From Paractinoplanes ovalisporus (GTDB lineage Bacteria; Actinomycetota; Actinomycetes; Mycobacteriales; Micromonosporaceae), in the NCBI RefSeq assembly GCF_016834655.1, contig NZ_JAENHP010000016.1, forward strand, positions 1 to 64,000: a stretch of 64,000 nucleotides of DNA, written 5' to 3'. Made by a program: the position numbers and the translations under genes. The notes under the pieces are model-generated. The model saw nothing but the letters and a program-made list of their open reading frames with translations. It was not told the DNA's origin and did no database searches. Shown here piece after piece: positions 25,178 to 33,612 of this stretch (position 1 is the first letter of the stretch; every line of letters starts with the position of its first letter).

Positions 25178-25954
25178 TCAGACGTCTGCGCCGCCGGTGA
25201 CGGGCAGGACGGCGCCGTTGACGAAGGAAGCGCGGTCGCTCAGCAGCCATGCGGCCGCCTCGGCGATCTCCTCCGGGCGGGCGACCCGGCGCAGCGGGAT
25301 CTGGCCGGTGATCGCGGCGGTGACTCCCGGCTGCTGTTCCTCCCACCCCGCGGTCATGTCGGTGGCGGTGAATCCCACGGCGATGGCGTTGACCCGGATC
25401 CCGTCCGGGCCGAAGCTGACCGCCGCGCTCTCGGTGAGGCTGTTCAGCGCGCGCTTGGCGGCGCTGTAGACCGGGGTCAGGTGATACTGGCGCAGGCTCG
25501 CGATGCTGCTGGTCCCGACGATCGCGCCGCCGCCCGCAGCGCGCATGACCCGCGCCTGGGCGGCCATTGCGACCCAGACCCCCTTGAGGTTGACACGCAG
25601 GATCTTGTCGAACTCGTCCTCGGTGCGATCGGCGAGATCGGCGGTGCGCTCGAAGATCCCGCCGTTGTTGAAGGCGCCGTCCAGGCCACCGAGACGCTCC
25701 GCGGCACCGGCGACGGCGTCCTCCACCGAGCGGGGGTCGGCCAGGTCGGCGGCGAGCACGTGGGCGGTGCCACCGGCTGCGGTGATTTCGTCGGCGACGG
25801 CGGCGAGCGCCTCGGTATCGCGGGCCGCGAGGGCGACGGCTGCACCTTCGCGGGCGAACAGCCGGGCCGCCGCCGCGCCGATACCGCGGCTGGCGCCGAT
25901 GACGAGAACGTTCTTCCCGGCAAGCAATGAGCCGGCAAGCGATGAGTTGGTCAT
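25178..25954 (-). CDS. SDR-family oxidoreductase
   Basis: 258 aa, NAD(P) motif VIGASRGIG, catalytic GTSSIAS and YSAAK, C-terminal NGAVLPVTGGADV. The usual NNAG is NNGG here. It is divergent from an XRE/MmyB-type regulator gene 96 bp away, a frequent pairing in actinomycetes, where the regulator controls the dehydrogenase. Substrate unknown. Confidence 0.9.
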   Translation of the reverse strand: MTNSSLAGSLLAGKNVLVIGASRGIGAAAARLFAREGAAVALAARDTEALAAVADEITAAGGTAHVLAADLADPRSVEDAVAGAAERLGGLDGAFNNGGIFERTADLADRTEDEFDKILRVNLKGVWVAMAAQARVMRAAGGGAIVGTSSIASLRQYHLTPVYSAAKRALNSLTESAAVSFGPDGIRVNAIAVGFTATDMTAGWEEQQPGVTAAITGQIPLRRVARPEEIAEAAAWLLSDRASFVNGAVLPVTGGADV

Positions 25955-26050
25955 ACCCCCACCATCCGGCCCGGTCCGGCGGCCTGGCAGGGACGAGTTG
26001 TCCCTGTCTGGCGGCGGCCGGACCGGCTACGTGGTGGCTACTGTTGGTGC

Positions 26051-26872
26051 GTGAACCGCCAAGCCCTGGGTCGTTTCCTGCGGCAGCGCCGCGAGGCCCT
26101 GACTCCCGCCGAAGCCGGTCTTCCCGCGTCCGGGCGGCGGCGCACCCCCGGTTTGCGGCGCGAAGAGGTAGCCGGCCTGGCGCACGTCTCGACCGATCAC
26201 TACACCCGTTTGGAGCAGGCTCGCGGGTCGGCGCCGTCGCGGCACGTGCTGCGGTCGGTGGCCCGGGCCCTGCGCCTCGACGACACCGAGCGGGAGCATC
26301 TCTTCGAGCTGGCCGACGACGGGTGGGAACGGCGGCCCGGCAGCCCGCCGGCCGACGTGCCCGGCTACGTCCGCGAGCTCATCGCCCGGATGCCGTTGAC
26401 CGCGGCGCTAGTGCGCGACGGCCGCTCCGACGTGCTGGCCTGGAATCCGCTGGCCCGGGTCGTGCTGGCGGGCTTCTTCGGGTCCTTTCCCCGCGAGCAC
26501 AACCTGCTGCGCCGCTACTTCCTGCACCCCGACCCGGCCGTCCGCTACCTGTCCAGCCGGGACGAGAGCGCGTTCGCCCAGCAGGCCGTCGCCGCGCTGC
26601 GACGCACCGCCGACCGCTTTCCGCACGACGCACGGACCCGGCGGCTGGTGGCCGAACTGCACGAGGGCAGCGCGGCGTTCCGGAAGCTGTGGGCGCGGCC
26701 CGCCTATCCCGGCGGCCGCAGCGGGGTCAAGACCGTGCTCCATCCGTCGGCCGGCCGGCTCACGCTCAACTATGACGTGCTGGACATCCCCGACCACGAC
26801 CACCAGATCCTGCTCTTCACCGCCGAACCAGGCAGCCCGACCGCCGCGAATTTCCGCAGCCTGGCTGCCTGA
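26051..26872 (+). CDS. XRE-family regulator with MmyB-like ligand-binding domain
   Basis: 273 aa. HTH at about 10-75 (LGRFLRQRREAL...LRREEVAGLAHVSTDHYTRLEQARG), followed by a MmyB-like PAS-fold domain with the characteristic DVLAWNPLARVVLAGF and a C-terminal LNYDVLDIPDHDHQILLFTAEPGS. In this family the PAS-like domain can bind fatty acids or small ligands. GTG start 26051. Probable target is the divergent SDR gene. Confidence 0.92.
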   Translation: MNRQALGRFLRQRREALTPAEAGLPASGRRRTPGLRREEVAGLAHVSTDHYTRLEQARGSAPSRHVLRSVARALRLDDTEREHLFELADDGWERRPGSPPADVPGYVRELIARMPLTAALVRDGRSDVLAWNPLARVVLAGFFGSFPREHNLLRRYFLHPDPAVRYLSSRDESAFAQQAVAALRRTADRFPHDARTRRLVAELHEGSAAFRKLWARPAYPGGRSGVKTVLHPSAGRLTLNYDVLDIPDHDHQILLFTAEPGSPTAANFRSLAA

Positions 26873-26888
26873 CGCGGCCGAACAGGGG

Positions 26889-27143
26889 CTAGTCGGCGAT
26901 AGTGCGGCCCAGAATGACCCCGATGGTGAGCGCGACCAACAAGGCCGTGAACACCCAGAGCGCCCACGGGCGGCGCAACTCCGGCTCGTGGGCGCAGACG
27001 GCCGGGGCCGCCACGACCGGGGCCGTGACCAGCGGCAACATCTGTGTGGGCTCGCTCATGACCGTCCACACCGGGGAAACGCTGCCGGGCGTGTCGGGCG
27101 GAACTTCCGGCCCGAAGCGTGACAGAACACCTTCAACCGCCAT
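26889..27143 (-). CDS. Small single-pass membrane protein
   Basis: 84 aa: a proline/valine-rich N-terminal half, then one clear membrane helix WALWVFTALLVALTIGVIL near the C-terminus ending GRTIAD. AAAGGGG 6 bases before the ATG supports it as a gene. It lies immediately downstream of the histidine kinase on the same strand (28 bp), so it may be the last gene of the VanZ-RR-HK operon. Function unknown. Confidence 0.6.
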   Translation of the reverse strand: MAVEGVLSRFGPEVPPDTPGSVSPVWTVMSEPTQMLPLVTAPVVAAPAVCAHEPELRRPWALWVFTALLVALTIGVILGRTIAD

Positions 27144-27170
27144 GTGGCACCCCTTTCGCGGACCGCCCTC

Positions 27171-28289
27171 TCATTCATGAGTACGGATGCCAGGCCGAGA
27201 AGGATCGACGGTTGCCACACGGATTCCGGGGAGTCGCACGGTGACCACCAGGCCGCCGTCCTGGCCGGGTGCGAGGTCGAGGCGGCCGTCGTGGGCGCGG
27301 ACGATCCGCTTCACGATGGCCAGGCCGAGCCCGACCCCGGCGTGCCCGCCGCTGCGCGCCCGGCTGGTTCCGCGCTGGAACGGCTCGGTGAGGGTCGGGA
27401 TCTGCTCCGCCGCGACCGGGGGCCCGGTGTTCTCGACCCGCAGCACCGCGGTGTCGCCGACCGTCTCGGTGTGAACCGTCGCGGTGCCGCCGTCGGGCCA
27501 GTTGTGGACCACGGCGTTCTGGACCAGGTTCGACACCATCCGCCGCAGCAGCTCGGCCGAGCCGGCAGCCGGGGCCGCTCCCCCGGTGACCTCCAGCGTG
27601 ACCCGCCGCTGCTCGGCCAGCGGCAGCAGCGTCTCGGCGGCCTCCTCGGCCACGAGCGAGAGGTCGACCCGCCCACCGGCGAAGTCACCCCGGCTCAGCA
27701 GCAGCAGGGCCTCGGTGAGGTCGATGGCCCGGGTGTTGGCGGCGTGCAGGCGTTCGATGAGGTCCGGGGCCCGGGCCGGGTCCTTGCGGGCGAGGTCGAG
27801 CAGCGCCCGCGAGATGGCCAGGGGCGTCCGCAGTTCGTGGGAGGCGTTCGCGGCGAACCGTTCCTGCTCGGCGACGTGCGACTCGAGCTGGTCGAGCATC
27901 GAGTCGAACGCGTCGGCCAGCTCCCGGAACTCGTCGCGACGGCCGGGCAGGCGGATCCGGTGGGACAGCGATCCGGCGCCGGCCAGCCGGGTCGCCTCGG
28001 TGATCCGGGTCAGCGGCGCCAGCATCCGGCCGGCCAGGAGCCAGCCGCCGACCAGGCCGAACGCGAGCAGGAAGACCAGCACGGCGGCGGCCTTGGGGGC
28101 GAACGCCCGGAGCAGCTCCGACCGGATGGGGAACACCCCTTCGACCGGGACGTCGGGCGAGCCGAGCCGCAGGAGGGCCTGGTCGGGCACGTAGCGCAGC
28201 AGGAACACCCAGACCGTGGCGAGCAGCAGCACCCCGGCCAGCATGAGAAACCCGGCATAGCTGAGGGTGAGTTTGACGCGGACGCTCAC
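27171..28289 (-). CDS. Sensor histidine kinase
   Basis: Membrane kinase of about 372 aa. Helices near 5-27 and 55-75 bracket a short outer loop; HAMP (LAPLTRITEATRLAGAGSLSHRIRLPGRRDEFRELADAFDSML); phospho-acceptor His151 in NASHELRTPLAIS; N-box MVSNLVQNAVVHN; G-box GVGLGLAIVKRI. The GTG at 28289 overlaps the stop of the response regulator (GTGA), so the two are coupled. The operon begins with a VanZ-like protein, so a cell-wall-directed signal is a possibility. Confidence 0.92.
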   Translation of the reverse strand: MSVRVKLTLSYAGFLMLAGVLLLATVWVFLLRYVPDQALLRLGSPDVPVEGVFPIRSELLRAFAPKAAAVLVFLLAFGLVGGWLLAGRMLAPLTRITEATRLAGAGSLSHRIRLPGRRDEFRELADAFDSMLDQLESHVAEQERFAANASHELRTPLAISRALLDLARKDPARAPDLIERLHAANTRAIDLTEALLLLSRGDFAGGRVDLSLVAEEAAETLLPLAEQRRVTLEVTGGAAPAAGSAELLRRMVSNLVQNAVVHNWPDGGTATVHTETVGDTAVLRVENTGPPVAAEQIPTLTEPFQRGTSRARSGGHAGVGLGLAIVKRIVRAHDGRLDLAPGQDGGLVVTVRLPGIRVATVDPSRPGIRTHE

Positions 28290-28951
28290 CCCACGGGCCC
28301 GATCCGGTATCCGACGCCGGGCACGGTCGTGATGAGCCACGGCTCGCCGAGCCTCTTGCGCAGCGCCGACACGGTGATGCGTACGGCGTTGGTCATCGGA
28401 TCGGCGTTGACGTCCCAGGCCCGTTCCAGCAGATCCTCGGCGCTGACCACCCCGCCCTCGGCGGCCACCAGCACCTCCAGCACGGCGAACTGCTTGCGGG
28501 TCAGGGCGACGTACCGGCCGTCGCGGAACACCTCGCGGCGGAACGGATCGAGCCGCAGGCCCGCGATCTCGCGCACCGGCGGCCGGGCGTGCCCGCGACG
28601 CCGGTCCAGGGCCCGCAGCCGGAGCACGAGTTCCCGCAGGTCGAACGGCTTGGTGAGGTAGTCGTCGGCGCCCAGCTCGAACCCGGACGCCTTGTCGTCG
28701 ATCCGGTCGGCGGCGGTCAGCATGAGGATCGGCAGGCCGCTGCCGGAGGCGACGATGCGCCGGGCCACCTCGTCGCCGGACGGGCCGGGAATGTCCCGGT
28801 CGAGCACCGCGAGATCGTACGAGTTGACGCTCAGCAGTTCCAGGGCGGTGTCGCCGTCACCCGCGATGTCGGCCGCGATCGCCTCCAGGCGCAGGCCGTC
28901 GCGTACGGCCTCGGCCAGCTCGGGTTCGTCCTCCACGATGAGTACGCGCAT
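28286..28951 (-). CDS. OmpR-family response regulator
   Basis: 221 aa: receiver with EDEPE pocket, Asp in LAVLDRDIPGPSGDEV, LTKPF; winged helix with VRITVSALRKRLGEP and TVPGVGYRIGP. It follows the VanZ gene with a 4-bp gap and overlaps the kinase, giving the order VanZ-RR-HK on the minus strand. Confidence 0.93.
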   Translation of the reverse strand: MRVLIVEDEPELAEAVRDGLRLEAIAADIAGDGDTALELLSVNSYDLAVLDRDIPGPSGDEVARRIVASGSGLPILMLTAADRIDDKASGFELGADDYLTKPFDLRELVLRLRALDRRRGHARPPVREIAGLRLDPFRREVFRDGRYVALTRKQFAVLEVLVAAEGGVVSAEDLLERAWDVNADPMTNAVRITVSALRKRLGEPWLITTVPGVGYRIGPVG

Positions 28952-28955
28952 GGTG

Positions 28956-29627
28956 TCAGTCTGCCGAAGCGGACGAGCCGGCGCGGGTGCGCCGTTCGCG
29001 AGGGGATTCCGGGCCGGCGCCGGTACGCCACCAGCGGCGCGACGCCAGCCCGGCCAGCACCGCGCCGGCCGCGTTGACCAGCACGTCGTCCACCGACGAG
29101 ACCCGGTCGAGGCGGAACACGTACTGGGAGACCTCGATCAGCAGGGAACAGCCGGCCGCGAGGGCCAGGATCCGCGGCACCGAGGCCAGCGCCGCGAACC
29201 GGATCGGGGCGAAGAAGCCCAGCGGCGCGAGGATGAGCAGGTTGCCCCCGATCCCGAGCGGACCCATCGTGATCAGGTCCTGCAGCGGGATCAGGCTCAC
29301 CCGGCCGGGCCCGACGCCGGCTCCCGGCCCGGGCATCAGCGTCAGCCACACCAGCGGCACGGTGCCGTAGACCAGGCCCACCTCGGCCACCGCCCGGCGC
29401 CAGTCGGAGGTGGCCAGCGCCAGCGCACCCACCACCAGGGCGGCCACCGGCAGCCCGACCAGCATCATGAGCACGATGCCGTTCTCGGTGTCGTAGCAGC
29501 CGTGCCACCGCCCGGCCAAGCACGTCGGAGCAGCCATCAGGAGCGGTTTCCGTACGGCGTAAAGCGCCCCCGACACTCCGAGCAGCACCAGACCAAGCAG
29601 CACCGTCCGGCGCGCACTGAGATTCAC
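28956..29627 (-). CDS. VanZ-like membrane protein
   Basis: About 223 aa with five membrane helices. The VanZ core is LTLMPGPGAGVGPGRVSLIPLQDLI...GIGGNLLILAPLGFFAPI...LLIEVSQYVFRLDRVSSVDDVLVNAAGAVLAG. VanZ proteins confer low-level teicoplanin resistance in enterococci, and homologues are widespread in Gram-positive membranes. The GTG at 29627 (MNLSARRTVLLG) is preferred to a TTG at 29669, which lies inside a hairpin. It is first in a three-gene operon with a two-component system. Confidence 0.88.
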   Translation of the reverse strand: MNLSARRTVLLGLVLLGVSGALYAVRKPLLMAAPTCLAGRWHGCYDTENGIVLMMLVGLPVAALVVGALALATSDWRRAVAEVGLVYGTVPLVWLTLMPGPGAGVGPGRVSLIPLQDLITMGPLGIGGNLLILAPLGFFAPIRFAALASVPRILALAAGCSLLIEVSQYVFRLDRVSSVDDVLVNAAGAVLAGLASRRWWRTGAGPESPRERRTRAGSSASAD

Positions 29628-29657
29628 CCGACCATCGAAGCCGACGGCCCGTTGCCG

Positions 29658-29683
29658 GGGCGTATCCAAAAACGCATACGCCC
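29658..29683. terminator. Hairpin between flavoenzyme fusion gene and VanZ
   Basis: GGGCGTAT and ATACGCCC pair perfectly over 8 bp with a 10-base loop containing AAAAA. It lies 11 bp downstream of the stop codon of the 693-aa gene and upstream of VanZ on the same strand, so it could end the first transcript or serve as an operator for VanZ. Confidence 0.55.
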
Positions 29684-29693
29684 GCGATACCCG

Positions 29694-31775
29694 TCAGTCG
29701 CCGATCTGGAGGGTGACCTTCGACAGCGGGCAGCCCACGCAGGTCAGCACATAGCCGTCGGCCCGCTGCTGCTCGGTCAGGCAGTTCGGCGTGTTCTGGG
29801 CGACCTCACCGGCGCGCAGCCGCACCATGCAGTCGCCGCAGTTGCCGACCGTGCACGAGTGCGGCATCGGCAGTCCGGCGGCGAGGCCGGCGTCGAGCAG
29901 GGTCTGGCCGGGTTCGACCACCACCGTACGGCTCGGCTGCCCGTCCTGCTCGACGGTCATCTCCTGCGGCACCGTCGTCACCGTCTCGGCGTCGGTGCCG
30001 CTGGTGTAGCGCTCGCTGTGCACGCGTTCGCCGGGAACGCCGAGCCCGGCCAGCACGCCGTGGACGAGGTCCATCAGCGGTTCCGGGCCGCAGACGTAGT
30101 AGCGGGTGTCTGCCGCCGGGCCCAGGCCGGTGACCCAGCGCCGGACGCCGTCCGCGTCGAGCCGCCCGTCCCGGTGGGTCAGCACGTGGGTGACCGACAG
30201 CCGACCGGGGTCCTCGGCGGCCAGGCGGTCCAGCTCGGCGGCGAAGATGATCTCGTCCTCGTTGCGGCTGCTGTAGAGCAGTGCGGCCCGGCCCCGACCG
30301 GCCCGGATCATGCTCATCATCGGCGTGATGCCGCTGCCGGCCGCGATCAGCACGCTGTCGCCCGAGGGCGCGGCGTGGAACGTTCCAGACGGCCCGCGCA
30401 GTTCCAGACGATCGCCGACCGCGAGTCCCTTGTGGACGTGGGTCGAGAAGCGGCCGCCCGCCACGAGTTTCACCGTCACTTCGAGGCGGGCGGAGCCGGG
30501 CGCCGACGATGCCGAGTAGGCCCGGCGCATAGGCCGGCCGTCGACGTCGGCCACCAGCGTGAAGAACTGGCCCGGCCGGAAGTCGAAGGGGCGCCCGCCC
30601 TCGTCCTGGAGCACCAGAGTGACGGCCTGCGGCGTTTCGCGGCGCACCTCGGCCACACGCACCGGCCGTACGGGGAAATCGGGTTTGATCTCGGCCCCCG
30701 GAAGCCGGCGCGGGTCGGCCGCGATCGGCTCGTAGCCCTCCTTGGCCAGCCCCGACCGATAGGCGCGGTCCATCGCGAACCGCATCAGCCGGGTCAGCCC
30801 CGGGATCGCCGTGACCGCCTTGAGCACCTTCGCCGACCGCCCGCTGGTGGCGAGATGCTGACCGGCCAGCGCCATCAGGTCGGGCGGCTCGTCGCGGGTG
30901 AGGCGGGCGCCGGGACTCCACATCCGGGAGCGGGCCACCGCGTCGTTGCCGGTCAGCTCGGCGTACTCGACGTCGATGAGCAGCGCCGCGTGCGGCACGA
31001 CCCCGCGCAGCGCCATGGCCGGCAGCAGCTCGGGATCGTCGGTGATCGCGGCCCTCCCCCGCACGTGCAGCACGCCGGTGCGGCCCGGAACCAGCGCGGC
31101 CAGCGACAACCGGTCGTCCTGGAGCAGGTTGTGCAGGGAGTCGGCGCGCTTGTTGCCACGACGGTCGGGGATGACGAGCGTGCGGCCGTTCAGAATCCGT
31201 GCCACGGCCTGCTGGTCGCCCCGGGGGCTGGTGTCGCTGCCGCCGTTCGAGTCCCATGTGGAGAGTGCGAGGAACCGGGCCGCGGACAGGAAATCGGCGA
31301 TGCCGGACGCGTTCAGGGGTCCGTCACCCGCGACCTCGGCGGCCGGTTCGGCGGCGGCCGGCGGTTGCCACAGGCCGGAGCGCAGAACGGCCTGGGCGCA
31401 ATGCACGTACGCCTCGGTGATGTCCACGGCGGCCCGGGATCCGCGGTGGGTGGTGGCCGTGCCGTTGACCCGCAGCACCTCACCCACGCCGGGCAGCAGG
31501 AAGAAGAACGAGACCGGCCCGTACGCGATCCCGTTGCCGGCGAAGGAGATGCGTGTGGGCGAGTGGACCCGTACGAAACCCGGGGTGCCGCCGATGAACG
31601 TCGTCCGGCTGGTGCCGGCGGCGTCCCGGTAGCCGAACGCGGCGATCGGGCAGCGGGCCAGGATCGTGCGGCAGCCGTCGTCGAGGGCGCTGATCTGCTT
31701 GCGCATGATGACCGCGGCCGGGCGGCCGATGATCGCCTCGACCTCGTCGGTGGTAGTGAGTTGGTGCAGTGCCAT
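29694..31775 (-). CDS. Fusion: PNPOx-like flavin domain, ferredoxin-reductase domain and 2Fe-2S ferredoxin
   Basis: 693 aa. The N-terminal ~330 residues form a pyridoxamine-phosphate-oxidase-like split-barrel region, apparently duplicated (CRTILARCPIAAFGYRD and GIADFLSAARFLALSTWDSNGGSDTSPRG). Residues about 375-590 are a ferredoxin-NADP reductase module: FAD motif RRAYSASSAPG, NAD(P) motif VLIAAGSGITPMMSMI, YYVCGPEPLMD. The last ~85 are a plant-type 2Fe-2S domain with HSCTVGNCGDC and a distant LTC. It can be read as a self-contained electron-transfer enzyme. The gene follows the siderophore-interacting protein gene after 22 bp, so ferric-siderophore or other redox work is possible. Confidence 0.88.
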   Translation of the reverse strand: MALHQLTTTDEVEAIIGRPAAVIMRKQISALDDGCRTILARCPIAAFGYRDAAGTSRTTFIGGTPGFVRVHSPTRISFAGNGIAYGPVSFFFLLPGVGEVLRVNGTATTHRGSRAAVDITEAYVHCAQAVLRSGLWQPPAAAEPAAEVAGDGPLNASGIADFLSAARFLALSTWDSNGGSDTSPRGDQQAVARILNGRTLVIPDRRGNKRADSLHNLLQDDRLSLAALVPGRTGVLHVRGRAAITDDPELLPAMALRGVVPHAALLIDVEYAELTGNDAVARSRMWSPGARLTRDEPPDLMALAGQHLATSGRSAKVLKAVTAIPGLTRLMRFAMDRAYRSGLAKEGYEPIAADPRRLPGAEIKPDFPVRPVRVAEVRRETPQAVTLVLQDEGGRPFDFRPGQFFTLVADVDGRPMRRAYSASSAPGSARLEVTVKLVAGGRFSTHVHKGLAVGDRLELRGPSGTFHAAPSGDSVLIAAGSGITPMMSMIRAGRGRAALLYSSRNEDEIIFAAELDRLAAEDPGRLSVTHVLTHRDGRLDADGVRRWVTGLGPAADTRYYVCGPEPLMDLVHGVLAGLGVPGERVHSERYTSGTDAETVTTVPQEMTVEQDGQPSRTVVVEPGQTLLDAGLAAGLPMPHSCTVGNCGDCMVRLRAGEVAQNTPNCLTEQQRADGYVLTCVGCPLSKVTLQIGD

Positions 31776-31797
31776 GGATTTCCTCTCAGACCGATGC

Positions 31798-32598
31798 TCA
31801 GCCCGGGGCGGATCGGCCGGCTCGCCAGTAGCCGAAGAACGAGATGTCCCGCTTGGCCACGCCGCGGTCGTTGACCAGATGCCGCCGCACCGAGGTGGCC
31901 AGCCGGGACTCCGCCGCGGCCCACGTATAGAACCGGCCGGACGGCAGCGTCGCCTCGCGCAGAGCGTCGAGCACCCGGGCGCCGGGCCGCAGATCGGTGT
32001 CGTCGCGGCTGAACCAGTGGATGCGTACGTGGTCCGGCGTCTCCAACGCCCGGATGTCGGCCGCGGTCGCCACTTCGATGTACGCCTCGGTCGGCAGCCC
32101 GGCCGGTGTGCCCTCGAGGATCGCCAGGATCGCGGGCAGCGCCGTCTCGTCGCCGACCAGCAGTTGCCCGTCGATCTCGTCGGGCCGCCGGTACATGGTG
32201 CCGATGTCGAAGATGCCGGCCGGGCTGCCCACCTCGGCCCGGCGCACCCACGACGACATGGGCGAGTCGCCGTGCACCGCGAATTCGATGTCGATTTCCC
32301 CGTACGCCGTACGGGCGCTCCGGATGGTCAGGTTGCGCACCCACGGCCGTACGGCCTTGGGCAGCACCAGCAGCTGGGCGATCCACGCCTCGTTCGACAC
32401 CGTCGGCATCCGCAGCGCCGCCTGCCCCTCGCGCGGGAAGAACAGACGTACGGCCTGGTCGTTGCCGGCGACGATCAGATCCCGCAGATCAGGCCCGCCG
32501 AGGGTGACGCTCGCAAAGCCCGGCGTCAGGAACTCGCGCCGCCGCACCTCCAGCGTGATCATGCGGCGGGAGGCCGGCAGCTGGACCTTGGGAATCAC
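31798..32598 (-). CDS. Siderophore-interacting protein (FAD-dependent ferric reductase)
   Basis: 266 aa of the SIP/ViuB family: FAD-binding barrel (LEVRRREFLTPGFASVTLGG...RNLTIRSAR), GDETALPAILAILEG, IHWFSRDD and the C-terminal NAD(P)-side motif FYTWAAAESRLATSVRRHLVNDRGVAKRDISFFGYWRAG. These cytoplasmic enzymes release iron from imported ferric siderophores. The GTG at 32598 is used; an ATG 12 codons later is possible. First gene of a two-gene operon, divergent from a TetR gene. Confidence 0.93.
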   Translation of the reverse strand: MIPKVQLPASRRMITLEVRRREFLTPGFASVTLGGPDLRDLIVAGNDQAVRLFFPREGQAALRMPTVSNEAWIAQLLVLPKAVRPWVRNLTIRSARTAYGEIDIEFAVHGDSPMSSWVRRAEVGSPAGIFDIGTMYRRPDEIDGQLLVGDETALPAILAILEGTPAGLPTEAYIEVATAADIRALETPDHVRIHWFSRDDTDLRPGARVLDALREATLPSGRFYTWAAAESRLATSVRRHLVNDRGVAKRDISFFGYWRAGRSAPG

Positions 32599-32610
32599 TG
32601 GGTAACCTTG

Positions 32611-32644
32611 TTATTGCAGCTCACACCACTATTGTGAGCAATAA
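32611..32644. promoter_or_regulatory. Nested inverted repeat, probable TetR operator
   Basis: Inner arms GCTCACA and TGTGAGC (32619-32639, 7-base spacer) and outer arms TTATTGC and GCAATAA (32611-32617, 32638-32644). It lies 13 bp upstream of the SIP start and 48 bp upstream of the TetR start, between the divergent genes, so it can control both. The AT-rich content also fits the promoter. Confidence 0.75.
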
Positions 32645-32691
32645 TTCAACTCTCTGGCTACTCGCTTTTCGCGCCCGGAAGGGGACTTCGG

Positions 32692-33309
32692 ATGCCGTCG
32701 GCCGACCGCCGTCTTCAGCCACGTCGCAAGCCTCGCCAGGTGCGCGCCGAGCTCACCCGCGAGCGCATTCTCGCGTCGGCTGCTCACATTTTCGCCGAGC
32801 ACGGCTACGCCGCCGGCACCACCAACCACATCGCCGAGCACGCCCGCGTCTCGATCGGCTCGCTGTATCAGTACTTTCCCAACAAGGACGCGATCCTGGC
32901 CGCGCTGCTGGTGCGCCACATCGACCGCGGCACCTGGATGCAGGCCGACGAGCTCGACATGTCGCCCGGCAGCCTGGAGACGGCGGTGCGGGCCATGGTG
33001 CGCGACGCGATCGACAACCACAGCGACGACCCGCGGCTGCTGCGCATCATGGTCGAGGAGGCCAAGTTCTCGCAGGAACTGCTCGACACGATCGACCGCC
33101 ACGGCAAGATCCGTGTCGGTCAGGTGCGCGACCTGCTGTCCCGCCACCCCGACGTGACCGTGGCCGACGTCGGCGTGGCGGCCGAGCTCATCCAGTTCAC
33201 CATCGAGATGAACACCCACAAGCTGATGGCGGCGCCCCGCACGATCGCGGTCGAGACGTTCGAGACCGAGCTGGTCACCATGGTGACCCGCTACCTACGC
33301 GGCCCCTGA
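32692..33309 (+). CDS. TetR-family transcriptional regulator
   Basis: 205 aa with HTH ILASAAHIFAEHGYAAGTTNHIAEHARVSIGSLYQYFPNKDAIL and a helical C-domain. GAAGGGG lies 8 bases before the ATG. Divergent from the SIP/flavoenzyme operon with a strong dyad in between, so it probably represses that operon; the inducing ligand is unknown. Confidence 0.92.
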   Translation: MPSADRRLQPRRKPRQVRAELTRERILASAAHIFAEHGYAAGTTNHIAEHARVSIGSLYQYFPNKDAILAALLVRHIDRGTWMQADELDMSPGSLETAVRAMVRDAIDNHSDDPRLLRIMVEEAKFSQELLDTIDRHGKIRVGQVRDLLSRHPDVTVADVGVAAELIQFTIEMNTHKLMAAPRTIAVETFETELVTMVTRYLRGP

Positions 33310-33472
33310 GACCAGCACGGTGAACTCGGGGCTCGGCTCCACACCCCAGCTCCCGCCGCAGCCGCGACCGGTATTCGTCGTAGGTGCGGCGGGCGTCGGC
33401 CACGTTGCCGGCCGCGAGATGGGCCTGGGCCAGGGCCCGTTGAGCGCTCTCGCGCAGCGGGCGCTGATCCAC
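33295..33472 (-). pseudogene. Frameshifted remnant of a SARP (BTAD) regulatory domain
   Basis: One minus-strand frame gives DQRPLRESAQRALAQAHLAA...YDEYRSRLRRELG, and the next frame continues GVEPSPEFTVLV, which together are the end of the bacterial transcriptional activation domain of SARP/AfsR regulators. Removing one G from the GGGG run near 33347 restores RRELGVEPSPEFTVLV. No DNA-binding domain or upstream part can be found (33473-33612 shows no gene), so this is a decayed 3' fragment. Confidence 0.75.
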
Positions 33473-33612
33473 AACGCCAACTCGTCCTCTATCGCGCGAA
33501 AGGTGCCGGCCGCGGCCGGATCGAGCGTTTCACCCCGGATCTGGCCGCCACCCGTCATGGCTAGCTCCCGGCCCGCAACTCACCTCTGAGCGCGCGACGC
33601 CGATGGTAAGAC

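Noticed and set aside
29628..29669. VanZ start at TTG 29669
   Set aside because: This codon lies inside a perfect hairpin and has no ribosome site; the GTG at 29627 begins right before the first membrane helix.
33473..33558. Small gene reading MTGGGQIRGETLDPAAAG
   Set aside because: It is the wrong frame of the decayed SARP fragment plus upstream noise; no ribosome site and no recognised domain.
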